In this document: piece by piece, positions 1-10,500 of the stretch
How positions within the stretch are numbered: position 1 is the first letter of the stretch
Layout: the number at the start of each line of letters is the position of its first letter
Origin: an uncultured Candidatus Cenarchaeum sp.
GTDB lineage: Archaea; Thermoproteota; Nitrososphaeria; Nitrososphaerales; Nitrosopumilaceae
Direction: 5' to 3'
Assembly: GCA_958295735.1 (NCBI GenBank)
Contig: OY282369.1
Span: forward strand, 418,161 to 482,160
DNA length: 64,000 nt
The notes under the pieces: model-generated
What the model saw: the letters and a program-made list of their open reading frames with translations, nothing else
Database searches by the model: none
What the model was told of the DNA's origin: nothing
Made by a program: the position numbers and the translations under genes

Positions 1-879
1 CTCGAATCGGTCGCGCAACGCGGCCTGATGCGGCGCGCCGCGAAGGCCTTCGTCCAGGGATATCTCGCACGCGACGCCGAACCCCACTATGCCTGGCACG
101 TTTAGCGTGCCGCCGCGCATCCCGTTTTCCTGCCCGCCGCCGTGCAGCACGGGCCTGAGCAACCGTCGCGCCTCCCGGGTGGCGACGAGCGCACCGCATC
201 CCTTTGGGCCGTACATCTTGTGCGCGCTGAGCGTGACCATGTCGACTCCGAGATCGCCCGCGTCGAACGGGATCTTCCCGGCCGCCTGCGTCGCGTCGCA
301 GTGGAACAAGGCGCCGTGCGAGTGGGCAATGCTGGCCGCATCTCTGACTGGGTGAATGACCCCGGTCTCGCTGTTGGCCGCCATCACGGACACGATGTCC
401 GCCCCGGGGCCGCCGTCGCCGTGGCCCGATGCCAGCATGTCCCCTAGTGCCGACAGGTCGAGCGTGCCGCCCGAGTCGACGGGCACGGTGTTCAGAGTAG
501 AACCCTCGTCGGCCAGCGATCTGCACGCCTCGAGGACGGACTTGTGCTCCGTCGCGCCGGCCAGCATGCGTATGGGCCTCCCCCTGCCCTTGCGCAGCCC
601 CGCCACGGCCAGATTGTTCGCCTCGGTCGCGCCCGATGTGAAGATGACGTCTCCCTTGCTCATGCCAACCAGTTTGGAGACGCGGCCGCGCGCCTCGCTG
701 ACCAGCGCTGTGGCCTCGCGTCCCGTGGCGTGGCCTGCGCTTGACGGGTTGCCAAACCGCATCCCGAATACGGGGATCATCGCGTCAATGACGCGCGAAT
801 CCGTGGGCGTAGTTGAATTGTAGTCCAAGTATAGCGGGGCGGCCGCGGTGCCCGTCTCCGCGACTGTGGAGATTGCCAT
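1..879 (-). CDS. Cysteine desulfurase (NifS/IscS family), C-terminus cut by window edge
   Basis: PLP-dependent enzyme that takes sulfur from L-cysteine for Fe-S clusters and thio-modifications in the cytosol. The N-terminal 293 residues are visible: an LDYNSTTP start typical of class V aminotransferases, an ATEHKSV segment (cofactor-ring His), and SAHKMYGPKGCGAL with the Schiff-base lysine at residue 221. The persulfide-carrying cysteine loop would lie beyond position 1, so catalytic competence cannot be judged and IscS-like cannot be separated from SufS-like. The ATG at 879 is chosen because a TATA-like segment at 901-907 lies 25 bp upstream. The gene runs in the same direction as the giant surface-protein gene but is separated from it by about 690 bp, so it is probably transcribed alone. 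No odd residues were noticed. Confidence 0.93.
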   Translation of the reverse strand, partial: MAISTVAETGTAAAPLYLDYNSTTPTDSRVIDAMIPVFGMRFGNPSSAGHATGREATALVSEARGRVSKLVGMSKGDVIFTSGATEANNLAVAGLRKGRGRPIRMLAGATEHKSVLEACRSLADEGSTLNTVPVDSGGTLDLSALGDMLASGHGDGGPGADIVSVMAANSETGVIHPVRDAASIAHSHGALFHCDATQAAGKIPFDAGDLGVDMVTLSAHKMYGPKGCGALVATREARRLLRPVLHGGGQENGMRGGTLNVPGIVGFGVACEISLDEGLRGAPHQAALRDRFE

Positions 880-894
880 GCACTGTTGAGCGGC

Positions 895-912
895 ACAACG
901 TAATTAAGTTGT
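895..912 (-). promoter_or_regulatory. Palindromic promoter/operator candidate of the cysteine desulfurase gene
   Basis: The 18 bp form an inverted repeat, ACAAC-g-TAATTA-a-GTTGT, with a single mismatched pair. Its AT-rich centre sits where the archaeal TATA box is expected, about 25 bp before the ATG at 879. A dimeric regulator bound here would occlude TBP. The palindrome is seen directly; regulation is inference. Confidence 0.5.
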
Positions 913-1297
913 ATGAAAACCGTGCCGCCTGCCCATTTCCGTCCCGCCTCGTCCCCCGTTACGCCGGACAGTGGCCGGCGGCGCGCCGCGGGATCGCGTG
1001 AGGGCTTTTCGCGCCGCCGCGTCGGTAAGGTGAGATCGCAACCCGACGATCCGGCCCCTGAGCGCCGCCCGGCGAAGATGCGGCGCCCGGACCCGCCAGG
1101 GCGGGGGGCGGGGGCGGCCCGCGGCGCGCGCGGCGGCAGGCCGGCGCGCATTCCCGCCGGCATCACGGGGAGCGGCCGCCGGCGCCCCCGATCCCGGCCG
1201 GGCGGGCGGCATCGCCGGGCCGGGCGCCAGGATTACCGGCGCCACGGAGGCCCGCGCGGGATCCCGAAAGGCGAGGTTCCGCCCCCACGGATCCGCC

Positions 1298-1372
1298 GGG
1301 GCGGGGCGGGGCGGGGCGGGGCGGGGCGGGGCGGGGCGGGGCGGGGCGGGGCGGGGCGGGGCGGGGCGGGGC
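1298..1372. repeat. (GGGGC)15 pentanucleotide array
   Basis: Fifteen uninterrupted copies of the pentamer GGGGC on the plus strand, in the 690-bp gap between the stop of the giant gene and the start of the cysteine desulfurase gene. Runs of four G separated by one C are a strong G-quadruplex signature. Long frames cross this DNA, but they translate to pure Pro/Ala/Arg repeats and are not credible genes. Confidence 0.9.
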
Positions 1373-1455
1373 GGCGCCCCCCGGCTCCGGCGCCCGCGGG
1401 ACGGGCCCTTCCGCGCGCGGCGATAGCCGCCGGCATCGCCCCCATCCTCCCCGGC

Positions 1456-1520
1456 CGCGGCATCGGCCGGCGGATCGGCGGGGCCCGCGGCATCGGCCGG
1501 CGGATCGGCGGGGCCCGCGG
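1456..1520. repeat. 30-bp direct repeat, two copies plus a partial
   Basis: The unit CATCGGCCGGCGGATCGGCG followed by GGGCCCGCGG begins at 1461 and again at 1491. It lies just downstream of the giant gene's stop codon on its transcription path. Apart from this array and the GGGGC array, I see no gene in 880-1565. Confidence 0.8.
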
Positions 1521-1565
1521 ATCGCCGGCGGGCCCTGCCGGCCCCGGCGCGGGAGGCGGCCCCGG

Positions 1566-4500
1566 CTAGCAGTTGACGACGAACGTGACGGTCTGCGATA
1601 TGAGGTCGGCCCGGAGCACGTCCAGCTCCTCCAGGTTGATCCGGAAGTCGACGTCCACGCTGCCGCCCGGCGGCGTCCCGCCCGGTATCGCCGTGCCCGC
1701 GGCCAGCGGGGCGGAGTCGGCCCGCCGCGGGGGGGCGCCGTCCAGGCCCACGGCCATCTCCGTGTACGAGAACGGCAGGTGTGCATCCGGTATGGGGACG
1801 CCGCCCAGGAACTGCGTCCAGTCCGTGGCGGACACGGACACCGCGGGCAGCGGGACGGTTCCCGTGTTGGTTATGGTCTGCCGCGCCGGCCTGCTCGTGC
1901 TCCCCGCGGTCAGGGGGGGGAGCGCGAGCGCCGACTTTTCCAGCTCTATCCCGCAGCCGGTCAGGCCCAGGAGCAGCTCGGGGGCCCTCACCCACTCCGC
2001 CGCCGTATCGGACACGGACCACGCGCCGTACGTCACGGGCAGCCGCAGGTCGCCGGAGCCGTCCATGCCCGTGCGGCCGAGCGGGCCGCCTTCCAGGGCC
2101 GCCGCGCCCGCCATGTTCCCCCCCGCGAGGGACGGGTCGCCCCCGGCCAGCGCCAGGGCGCCGCCCAGCACGCGGACGGCCTCGTACGCGGCGTAGGCCG
2201 GCGTGGCCGACGCGGCGGGGCCGCGCGGGGCCGCGATGCGGTCGATGTAGTCCGTTATGGCGTTGCGCTCCACGGCGAACTGGACGGCGGACAGCCGCAC
2301 GTCGCGGGCCAGCTGCACGGCCGCCGCATCGGCCAGTACGGCGGGCGACGCGGCCACCCCGCTCCCCGCGCCGGCCCCCGCGCCGCCGGCCGCGAACCAT
2401 ACCGACCTCTCCCGTATGGGGCCGTCCTCCGGCACGCTGCCGGCCATCGCCGCGAGCTCCGCATCCGAGCCCATGTACACGACGGCCACGCTCCTGGCGG
2501 TCCCGTTCCCCGCCGCTTCCAGCACGGCGGCCCCTATGGGCGCGGCCGCCGCCCCGCCCCCTCCCCCCGGGAACGAGACGGGCGGGCCGACGGGTATGCC
2601 GAGCGGCGACAGGTCGGACGCCAGCGGCTCCAGCAGGCCGTAGTCGGGGCCGTGCAGGCCGGCCTGCACCACGGGGACCACGGCGCCGTATCCGCCCCGC
2701 GCCACCACCAGCGCGAGCGCCCTGGCCAGGTGCGCCGCCCCCGGCTCCATCCGGAATATGGCGTCGCCCTCCACGGCAAGCGAGCGCGCCGCCGACGAGT
2801 GCGATATTATGGTTATCCCGTTCTCCGAGGCGTAGCCGGCCATGCCGCCCAGCGCTATATCGGAGGCCGGGCCCACGTACAGGGAGGGGCCCTCCCCGCC
2901 CATGTGCGCGCCGCGCAGCGCCGCTTCCGCCGCGGCCGGCGCCGCGCCGGCCGGGAGCTCGTGCTCCGACACGCTGACGTAGAACGCGTACCCGCGCCCC
3001 GCCGAGAGGGCGTTGAAGGCGGCGGCCCCCAGCCGCGCCGCCCCCGCGGAGGGGTCGCCGGGGCCGGCCGAGAACACGCCCGCCCGCGCGTGCGGCTTGC
3101 CGTCGAGCCGGGTCCCCCCCTCCCCGCCGGTGGACTTGGGGCCGGGGTTCGCGATGGGGTTCCCGAAGGCGTCCGTCACGCTGGCGGACAGGTCGAACCC
3201 GACCGCGGAGCCGGCCGAGGCGGCAGTGCTCGCGTTCGCGTTCCACGACACTACCACGGTGCTCCCGAACGCGGCGGCCCCGGAGGCCCCGCCGCCGCTG
3301 CCCCCCGCCGCGACGCCGCCCACGGTGATGTTCCCGTAGTGGGCCGGGACGGTGAGCACCGGCTCGTCGTACACGACGGCGACGGAGCTGCCGTTCAGCA
3401 CGAAGGCCCACAGGAAGGACGGGCCGGCGGCATCGCGGGCCACCTCCAGCGGCGCCCTCTCCCGCTCGTAGCCCGCGCGGCCGTTCGAGACGAAGCCGCT
3501 CGGCAGCGACACCGTGGTGGACGCCGGGTCCGCGAACTCGGCCGCCCCCAGCGCCGCCCGCGCCTGGCCGGGCACGAGCAGCGCGAAGGTCCTGTCCCCC
3601 GTGCGGCCGGACTCCACGGACATCGCGTCGCCGGCGGACAGGGCGAGCGTGGAGTTGCCTCCCCCGCCCCGGCCGCGGATCTCGACGGTTCCCTCGAACG
3701 ACTGCACGTCCGGGACGGTCACCGCCTCGTCGAACGTCACGGTGAGCCGGCCCGCGCCGCCGCCGGCCGGCGCCAGGTTGAACGTGGCCGCGGCGAGGAC
3801 GGGGGGCGTGGGATCCGGCGAGTATTCCAGCAGGACGGGCGGCTGGCCCCCCTCCCCCGCGTGCGGGTTGCCGGCCGCGTCATGCACGAAGGCGCGCGGC
3901 AGCGCGACGGCGGCGGATCCCAGGTCGGCCCCGTTGAGCTCCACCCGCTTGGCGCCCGACACGCCCAGCGCGAACGCGTTATCCCCCGCGCGGCCCGACG
4001 CCACGGAGGGGATGTCGCCGCCGGACAGCGCGGCCGCCCCGCCGGCGCCCCGCATCGTTATGTCGCCCCCGAGCGACCGCACGTCCGGCGCGGCCGCCGC
4101 CGCCTCGTCGAACGTCACGGTGAGCAGGCCGTTGCTGCCGGCCGTCAGGTCGAGGGCCGCGGATGCGAGCAGGGGGGCCTGGCCGTCGGCCAGCGGCTGC
4201 CGGTATGCCCCCCCGCCGCCGAGGCTGCCGCCGGCGGGGCCGGTTACCGCCGCCGGGTTTATGGTCACGGCGCCGGTGGCGTCGCGCGCCGCGGCATCGC
4301 CGCCGAACCGCAGGACGTGGGCGTCGGTGCCGCTGCCCGACAGCTCGGCCGTCCGGTTCGCGCCGCCCACCTCGATCGGGCCGTACGCCGAGCCGGCGGC
4401 GTCCGCGTCCGCGTTGTAGCGCACCGTCGCCTGCTGCGGGCCGGTGATCGCGGCCGACAGGACGGCCAGGCCGGTGCCCGGGGCCGCGGCGCCGTATTCT

Positions 4501-7500
4501 ATCGAGAACCGTTCCGCCGCCTCGTTGCCGTTGCCGGCGCGGTCGCGCGCCGCGCCCGCGGGAACGTCGACCAGTATGATCCCGGGCGATTCGGGCGAGA
4601 CGCCGAACGCGTACGCCGTGTCGCCGGCGGCCGCGAAGTTTTCCACGATGCCGGGGGCGGTGCCCGAGAGTTTTACGTCTCCCGGCTCGAACCCGAGGAC
4701 GGGCTCGGAAAAGTTCACCGTGAAGCCGATCGTCGGGGCGCTGGTCGGGCTGTCCTGCGCGGCCGTGACGTTCACGGTCGGGGCCGTGCCGTCGTATTCT
4801 ATCGAGAACCGTTCCGCCGCCTCGTTGCCGTTGCCGGCGCGGTCGCGCGCCGCGCCCGCGGGAACGTCGACCAGTATGGTCCCGTCCGATTCGGGCGAGA
4901 CGCCGAACGCGTACGCCGTGTCGCCGGCGGCCGCGAAGTTTTCCACGATGCCGGGGGCGGTGCCCGAGAGTTTTACGTCTCCCGGCTCGAACCCGAGGAC
5001 GGGCTCGGAAAAGTTCACCGTGAAGCCGATCGTCGGGGCGCTGGTCGGGCTGTCCTGCGCGGCCGTGACTCTCGCGGTCGGGGCCGTGCCGTCGTATTCT
5101 ATCGAGAACCGTTCCGCCGCGTGGTTGCCGTTCCCGGCCTCGTCGCGCGCCGCGCCCGCGGGAACGTCGACCAGTATGGTCCCGTCCGATTCGGGCGAGA
5201 CGTCGAACTCGTACGTCATGTCGTTAGCGGTACGGAAGTTGACCACGTCGCTGCTGGAGGCGATTCCCGAGAGCACGACGTCCCCCGCCGTGAACCCGGG
5301 GACTGGCCTGCTGAAGTTAACCGTGAAGCTGATCGTCGCGGCGTTGGTCGGGCTGTCCTGCGCGGCCGTGACGATCACGGTCGGGCCGGTCCTGGTTACG
5401 TAGATGCTCGCGGCGTTGGATGCCGCGTTCGTGTCCCCGCCCGCGTCGCGCGCGCGGCCGGCCGCCATGCTTACCGTGAGGTCCTGCCCGTCGGCCGGAT
5501 CGTGCACATCGAACGCGTACGCGGGGCGGAATGCCTGGACTTGGTTGTTTTGCGAGTCGGCCACGTATACGTAGCCCGCGGGGCCGCCGGCCGCCACGCC
5601 TTCCGGGCGGAGGAACTTGCCGGGAAGATCGGCGGCGCGCGCCAAGGAGGAATTGAACGCGCGGACGCTGTCGTTGTACGTGTCGGCCACGTATACCGCG
5701 CCGGAATGGCCGTCGACCGCCACCCCGTGCGGGGATGTGAGCCCCGTGATGTTGCCCGCGGTGTTCCCGGCGTGGTCGAATATCTGGACGGTGTAGTTTC
5801 CGGTGTCGGCCACGTATACGTAGCCCGCGGGGCCGCCGGCCGCCACGCCTTTCGGGCCGTTGAACTGGCCGTCGATGCCGGCGACTCGGTGCAGCGTGGA
5901 ATTGAAGGCGTGGACGCGCGTGTTGTTCTTGTCGGTCACGTAGACGGCGCCCGTGGAGCCGTCGACTGCCACGCCGAACGGTTGGTCGAACTGGCCGGGG
6001 AGGTCGGCGGCCTGCGCCCCGGAGGAATCGAACACGCGGGTTTTGTGGTTGAACGTGTCGGTCACGTAGACGGCGCCGGAAGAGCCGTCGACGGCCACCC
6101 CCGACGGGCGCGAGAACGGGCCAAGTTCGGCGGCGTAGTCCCTGGCGGAGTCGAACACCTGGACGCGGTGGTTTAGCTTGTCGACCACGTACACGCGCCC
6201 GGAAGAGCCGTCGACCGCCACGCCGGTCGGCTGCTTGAACCGGCCGTCGCCCGCGCCGTTGCCGCCGAAGGTCGCGTCGTGCAGCAGCGCCGGGCGCAGG
6301 TTCTGCACCGTGCCCGAGGAGACGACAAAGTCGGACGCGTCGAGGGACGAGGCGTCCATCCTTTCGCCGAATTCCACGAGGAACGGCACCGCGTCCGGGC
6401 TGGGCAGGCCGGACTCCGCCAACGTGATGTTCGGGACAGGGTGCGTCCCGTGGCGCGTGATCGCGAGCCTGGCCGCGGCCTCGTTGCCGTTCCCGGCCTC
6501 GTCCCGCGTTATGCCGGCGGGAATGTCGACCACCACGGTCCCGTCCGAGGTCGGCGAGACGTCGAACGTCCACGTGGCGTCGGCGCCCGAAAAGTCGGCG
6601 ATGCCGCCGCGGGCGGCGGTGCCCGAAACGACGATGTCGCCGGATTCGAACTCTTCGACGGGCTCGGAAAAGTTCACCGTGAAGCCGATCGTCGCGGCGT
6701 TGGTCGGATCCGGCTGCGCGGCCGTGACGTTCGCGGTCGGGGCCGTGCCGTCGTACTCTATCGAGAACTGTTCCGCCTCGTTGCCGTTTCCGGCCTTGTC
6801 GCGCGCCGCGCCCGCGGGGATGTCCACGCGTATCGTCCCGTCCGATTCGGGCGAGACGTCGAACGTCCACGTGGTGGCGTTGGCGGCCGCGAAGTTGGCG
6901 GCGCCGCCGTGGGTGGCGTTGCCCGAGAGCGTGACGTTCGCGGCCGCGAACCCGAGGACGGGCTCGGAAAAGTTCACCGTGAAGCCGATCGTCGTGGCGT
7001 TGGTCGGGCTGACCTGCGCGGCCGTGACGTCCACGGTCGGGGCGGTGCTGTCTATGTGGATGCTCGCGGTGTTGGATGCATTGTTCGGATCCCCGCCCGC
7101 GTCCGTCGCGCGGCCGGCCGGCAGGCTCACCGTTAGCGTCTGCCCGTCGGCCGGATTGTACACGTCGAACGCGTACGCGGGGCGGAACGCGTGGATGCTG
7201 TGGCCGTTCCTGTCGGCCACGTACGCGAACCCCGAGGGGCCGCCGACCGCCACTCTCGTCGGGTTGTCGAACGGGCCCGCGACGGTGCCGGCGTGGTTCC
7301 CGTCAGAGTCAAAGACCTGGACGCGGAGGTTTCCGGTGTCGGCCACGTATACGGAACCGGTGGCGCCGTCGACCGCCACGCCCGAGGGCGCGTAAAGTCC
7401 CGTGATGCTGTAGTCGTAGTCCCCCGCGGGGTCGAAGACTAGGACGCGGTGCTTGCCTTTGTCCGGCACGTACGTGGAGCCCGCGGGGCCGCCTACCGCC

Positions 7501-10500
7501 ACGTCGGACGGGTGTGTGAACGAGCCGGTTATGTTCGAGGCGTAGTCCCCCGCGGGGTCGAATATCTGGATGCGGCTCTTGTACGTGTCGGCCACGTACA
7601 CGTGGCCCGAGCCGTTGACCGCCACGCCGGACGGGTTGTTGAACGCGTCGCCGGGCGGGCCCGCGATGGTGCCGGCGTGCTCCCCGGCGGGGTCGAAGAC
7701 CAGGACGCGGTGCTTGCCCGTGTCGGCCACGTACACGCGGCCGGAGGAGGCATCGACCGCCACGCCGGACGGGTTCCTGAGCGAGCCTGTTATGTTCGAG
7801 GCGTAGTCCCCGGCGGAGTCGAACACTTGGACGCGGTCGTTGAACGTGTCGGCCACGTACACGCGGCCGGAATGGCCGTCGACCGCCACGTCGGACGGGT
7901 ACTCGAACTGGCCGGAGGCGTTGCCGCGGCCGCCGAAGGTCGCATCGTGCAGCAGCGCAGGGCGCAGGTTCCGCACCTCGCCCGAGGAGACGACAAAGTC
8001 GGACGCGTTGAGGGACGAGGCGTCCATCTTTTCGCCGAATTCCACGAGGAACGGCGCGGGGTCCGGGCTGGCCGGGCCGGACAACGCCGGCGTGATGTTC
8101 GGGACCGGGGGCGTCCCGTGGTGCACGATCACGAGCCTGGCCGCGGCCACGTTGCCGTTCCCGGCCTCGTCCCGCGCCACACCAGCGGGAATGTCGACCA
8201 CCACGGTCCCGTCCGATAAGGGCGAGACGTCGAAAGTCCACGTAGCGTCGGCGCCCGAAAAGTTGTCGATGCCGCCGCGGTCGGCGGTGCCCGAAACGAC
8301 GATGTCGCCGGATTCGAATTCTTCGACGGGCTTGGAAAAGTTCACCGTGAAGTTGATCGTCGTGGCGCTGGTCAAGCTGTCCTGCGCCGCCGTGACGTTC
8401 GCAACCGGGCCGGTCCTGTCTATCATGATGCTCGCGGCGTTGGACGCCTCGTTCTCGTTCCCGGCAGCGTCCTCCGCGCGGCCGGCCGGCAGGCTCACCG
8501 TGAGGTTCTGCCCGTCGGCCGGATCGTACACGTCGAACGCGTACGCGGGGCGGAACACCTGGACTTGGTTGTTTCCCGAGTCGGCCACGTATACGTAGCC
8601 CGCGGGGCCGCCGACCGCCACGCCTTGCGGTTTGTCGAACGAGCCGGGAAGATCGGCGGCGCGCGCCAAGGAGGAATCGAATGCGCGGACGCGGTTGTTG
8701 CTCGTGTCGGCCACGTATACCGCGCCGGAATGGCCGTCGACCGCCACCCCGTGCGGGGTGAGAAGCCCCGTGATGTTGCCCGCGGTGTTCCCGGCGTGGT
8801 CGAATATCTGGACGATGTCGTTTCCGGTGTCGGCCACGTATACGTAGCCCGCGGGGCCGCCGGCCGCCACGCCTTTCGGGCCGTTGAACTGGCCGTCGAT
8901 GCCGGCGACTCGGTGCAGTGTGGAATTGAAGGCGTGGACGCGCCCGTTGTTGCCGTCGGTCACGTAGACGGCGCCCGTGGAGCCGTCGACCGCCACTCCG
9001 GTCGGCCTGTGGAACGGGCCGGGGAGATCGGCGGCGTAAGCCCCGGAGGAATCGAACACGCGGACTTTGTCGTTGAACATGGCCACGTAGACGGCGCCGG
9101 AGGAGCCGTCGACCGCCACCCCCGACGGAAATGAGAACGGGCCTGGGAGATCGGCGGCGTAAGCCCCCGTGCGGTTGAACACTTGGACGCGGCTGTTAAT
9201 CTTGTCGGCCACGTACACGTGGCCGGAGGCGTTTGCCGCCACCCCCGTCGGGTTTCTGAACTCGCCGCCGCCCGAGCCGGGGCCGCCGAAGGTCGCATCG
9301 TGCAGCAGCGCAGGGCGCAGGTTCTGCACCTCGCCCGAGGAGACCACGATGTCGGATGCGGCCAGGGTCGAGGCGTCCATGACGTCGCTGAACTTCACGG
9401 TGAACGGCACGGCCCTCAGGCCGGACGGGCCCGGCTGCGCCGGGGCGACCGTCGGTACCGGGGGCGTGGCATCGTACTCTATCGAGAACCGTGTCGCCGC
9501 GCGGCTGGGGTTTCCCGCATCGTCCCGCGCCGCGCCCGCCGGGATGTTGACGAGCATGGTCCCTTCCGATTCGGGCAAGACGTCGAAATGGTACGTGGAG
9601 TTGCCGCCCGAAAAGTTGGCGACGCCGCCGTGCTCGGCAGTGCCCGAAAGGTCGACGTCATTCCGGTCGAACTCGTCGACGGGCTCGGAAAAGTTCACAA
9701 TAAAGTTGATCGCCGCGGCGCTGGTCGGGCTAGACTGGACGGCCCCGACGGCGGGGATCGGGTCGGTCCTGTCTGTTCTGATGCTCGCGGCATTGGATGC
9801 CTCGTTCCCGTTCCCCGCCGCGTCCTCCGCGCGGCCGGCCGGCAGGCTCACCGTGAGCGTCCGCCCGTCGTCCGGATCTGCCACGTCGAACGCGTACGCC
9901 GTGTCGAACGCCTGGATGCGGTCGCCTCTAGGGTCGGCCGCGTATACGGAGCCGGAGCCGCCGACGGCCACGCCGGACTGGTTGCCGAGCGCGGCGGCGG
10001 CGGTGGCCACGCGCTGCAGGGTCGAGTTGAAGGCCAGGACGGCGCCGCTGCCCGCGTCGGCCACGTATATGGTCCCCGTGGAGCCGTCGACCGCCACGCC
10101 GGCCGGGCGGACGAACGGGCCGGGCAGTTCGCCGGCGTGGCGCCTGTCGGAGTCGAACACGCGGACGGTGCCGTTGCCCGCGTCGGCCACGTATATGGTC
10201 CCCGTGGAGCCGTCGACCGCCACGCCGGCCGGGCGGACGAACGGGCCGGGCAGTTCGCCGGCGTGGCGCCTGTCGGAGTCGAACACGCGGACGGTGCCGT
10301 TGCCCGTGTCGGCCACGTATATGGTCCCCGTGGAGCCGTCGACCGCCACGCCGGCCGGGCGGACGAACGGGCCGCCGGGCGGGCCGTTGATGGTGCCGTT
10401 GGCGCTCCCGTCGGAGTTGAATACCCGGATGGTTCTGTCGTCCGCGTAGGCCGCGTATACCGTTCCCGTGAAGCCGTCGACCGCCACGGCGGACGGTTCG

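Noticed and set aside
1298-1372. Protein-coding Pro/Ala/Arg repeat frame through the GGGGC array
   Set aside because: A pentamer repeat is open in most frames by composition alone; no start, promoter or non-repetitive sequence supports it.
1779-6176. Very long plus-strand open frame (about 1,465 codons) opposite the giant gene, and many similar ones to 17,300
   Set aside because: They are antisense shadows of the GC-rich repeat gene; their translations are Arg/Val/Gly/His repeats with no domain and their periodicity mirrors the NHL and Ig repeats.
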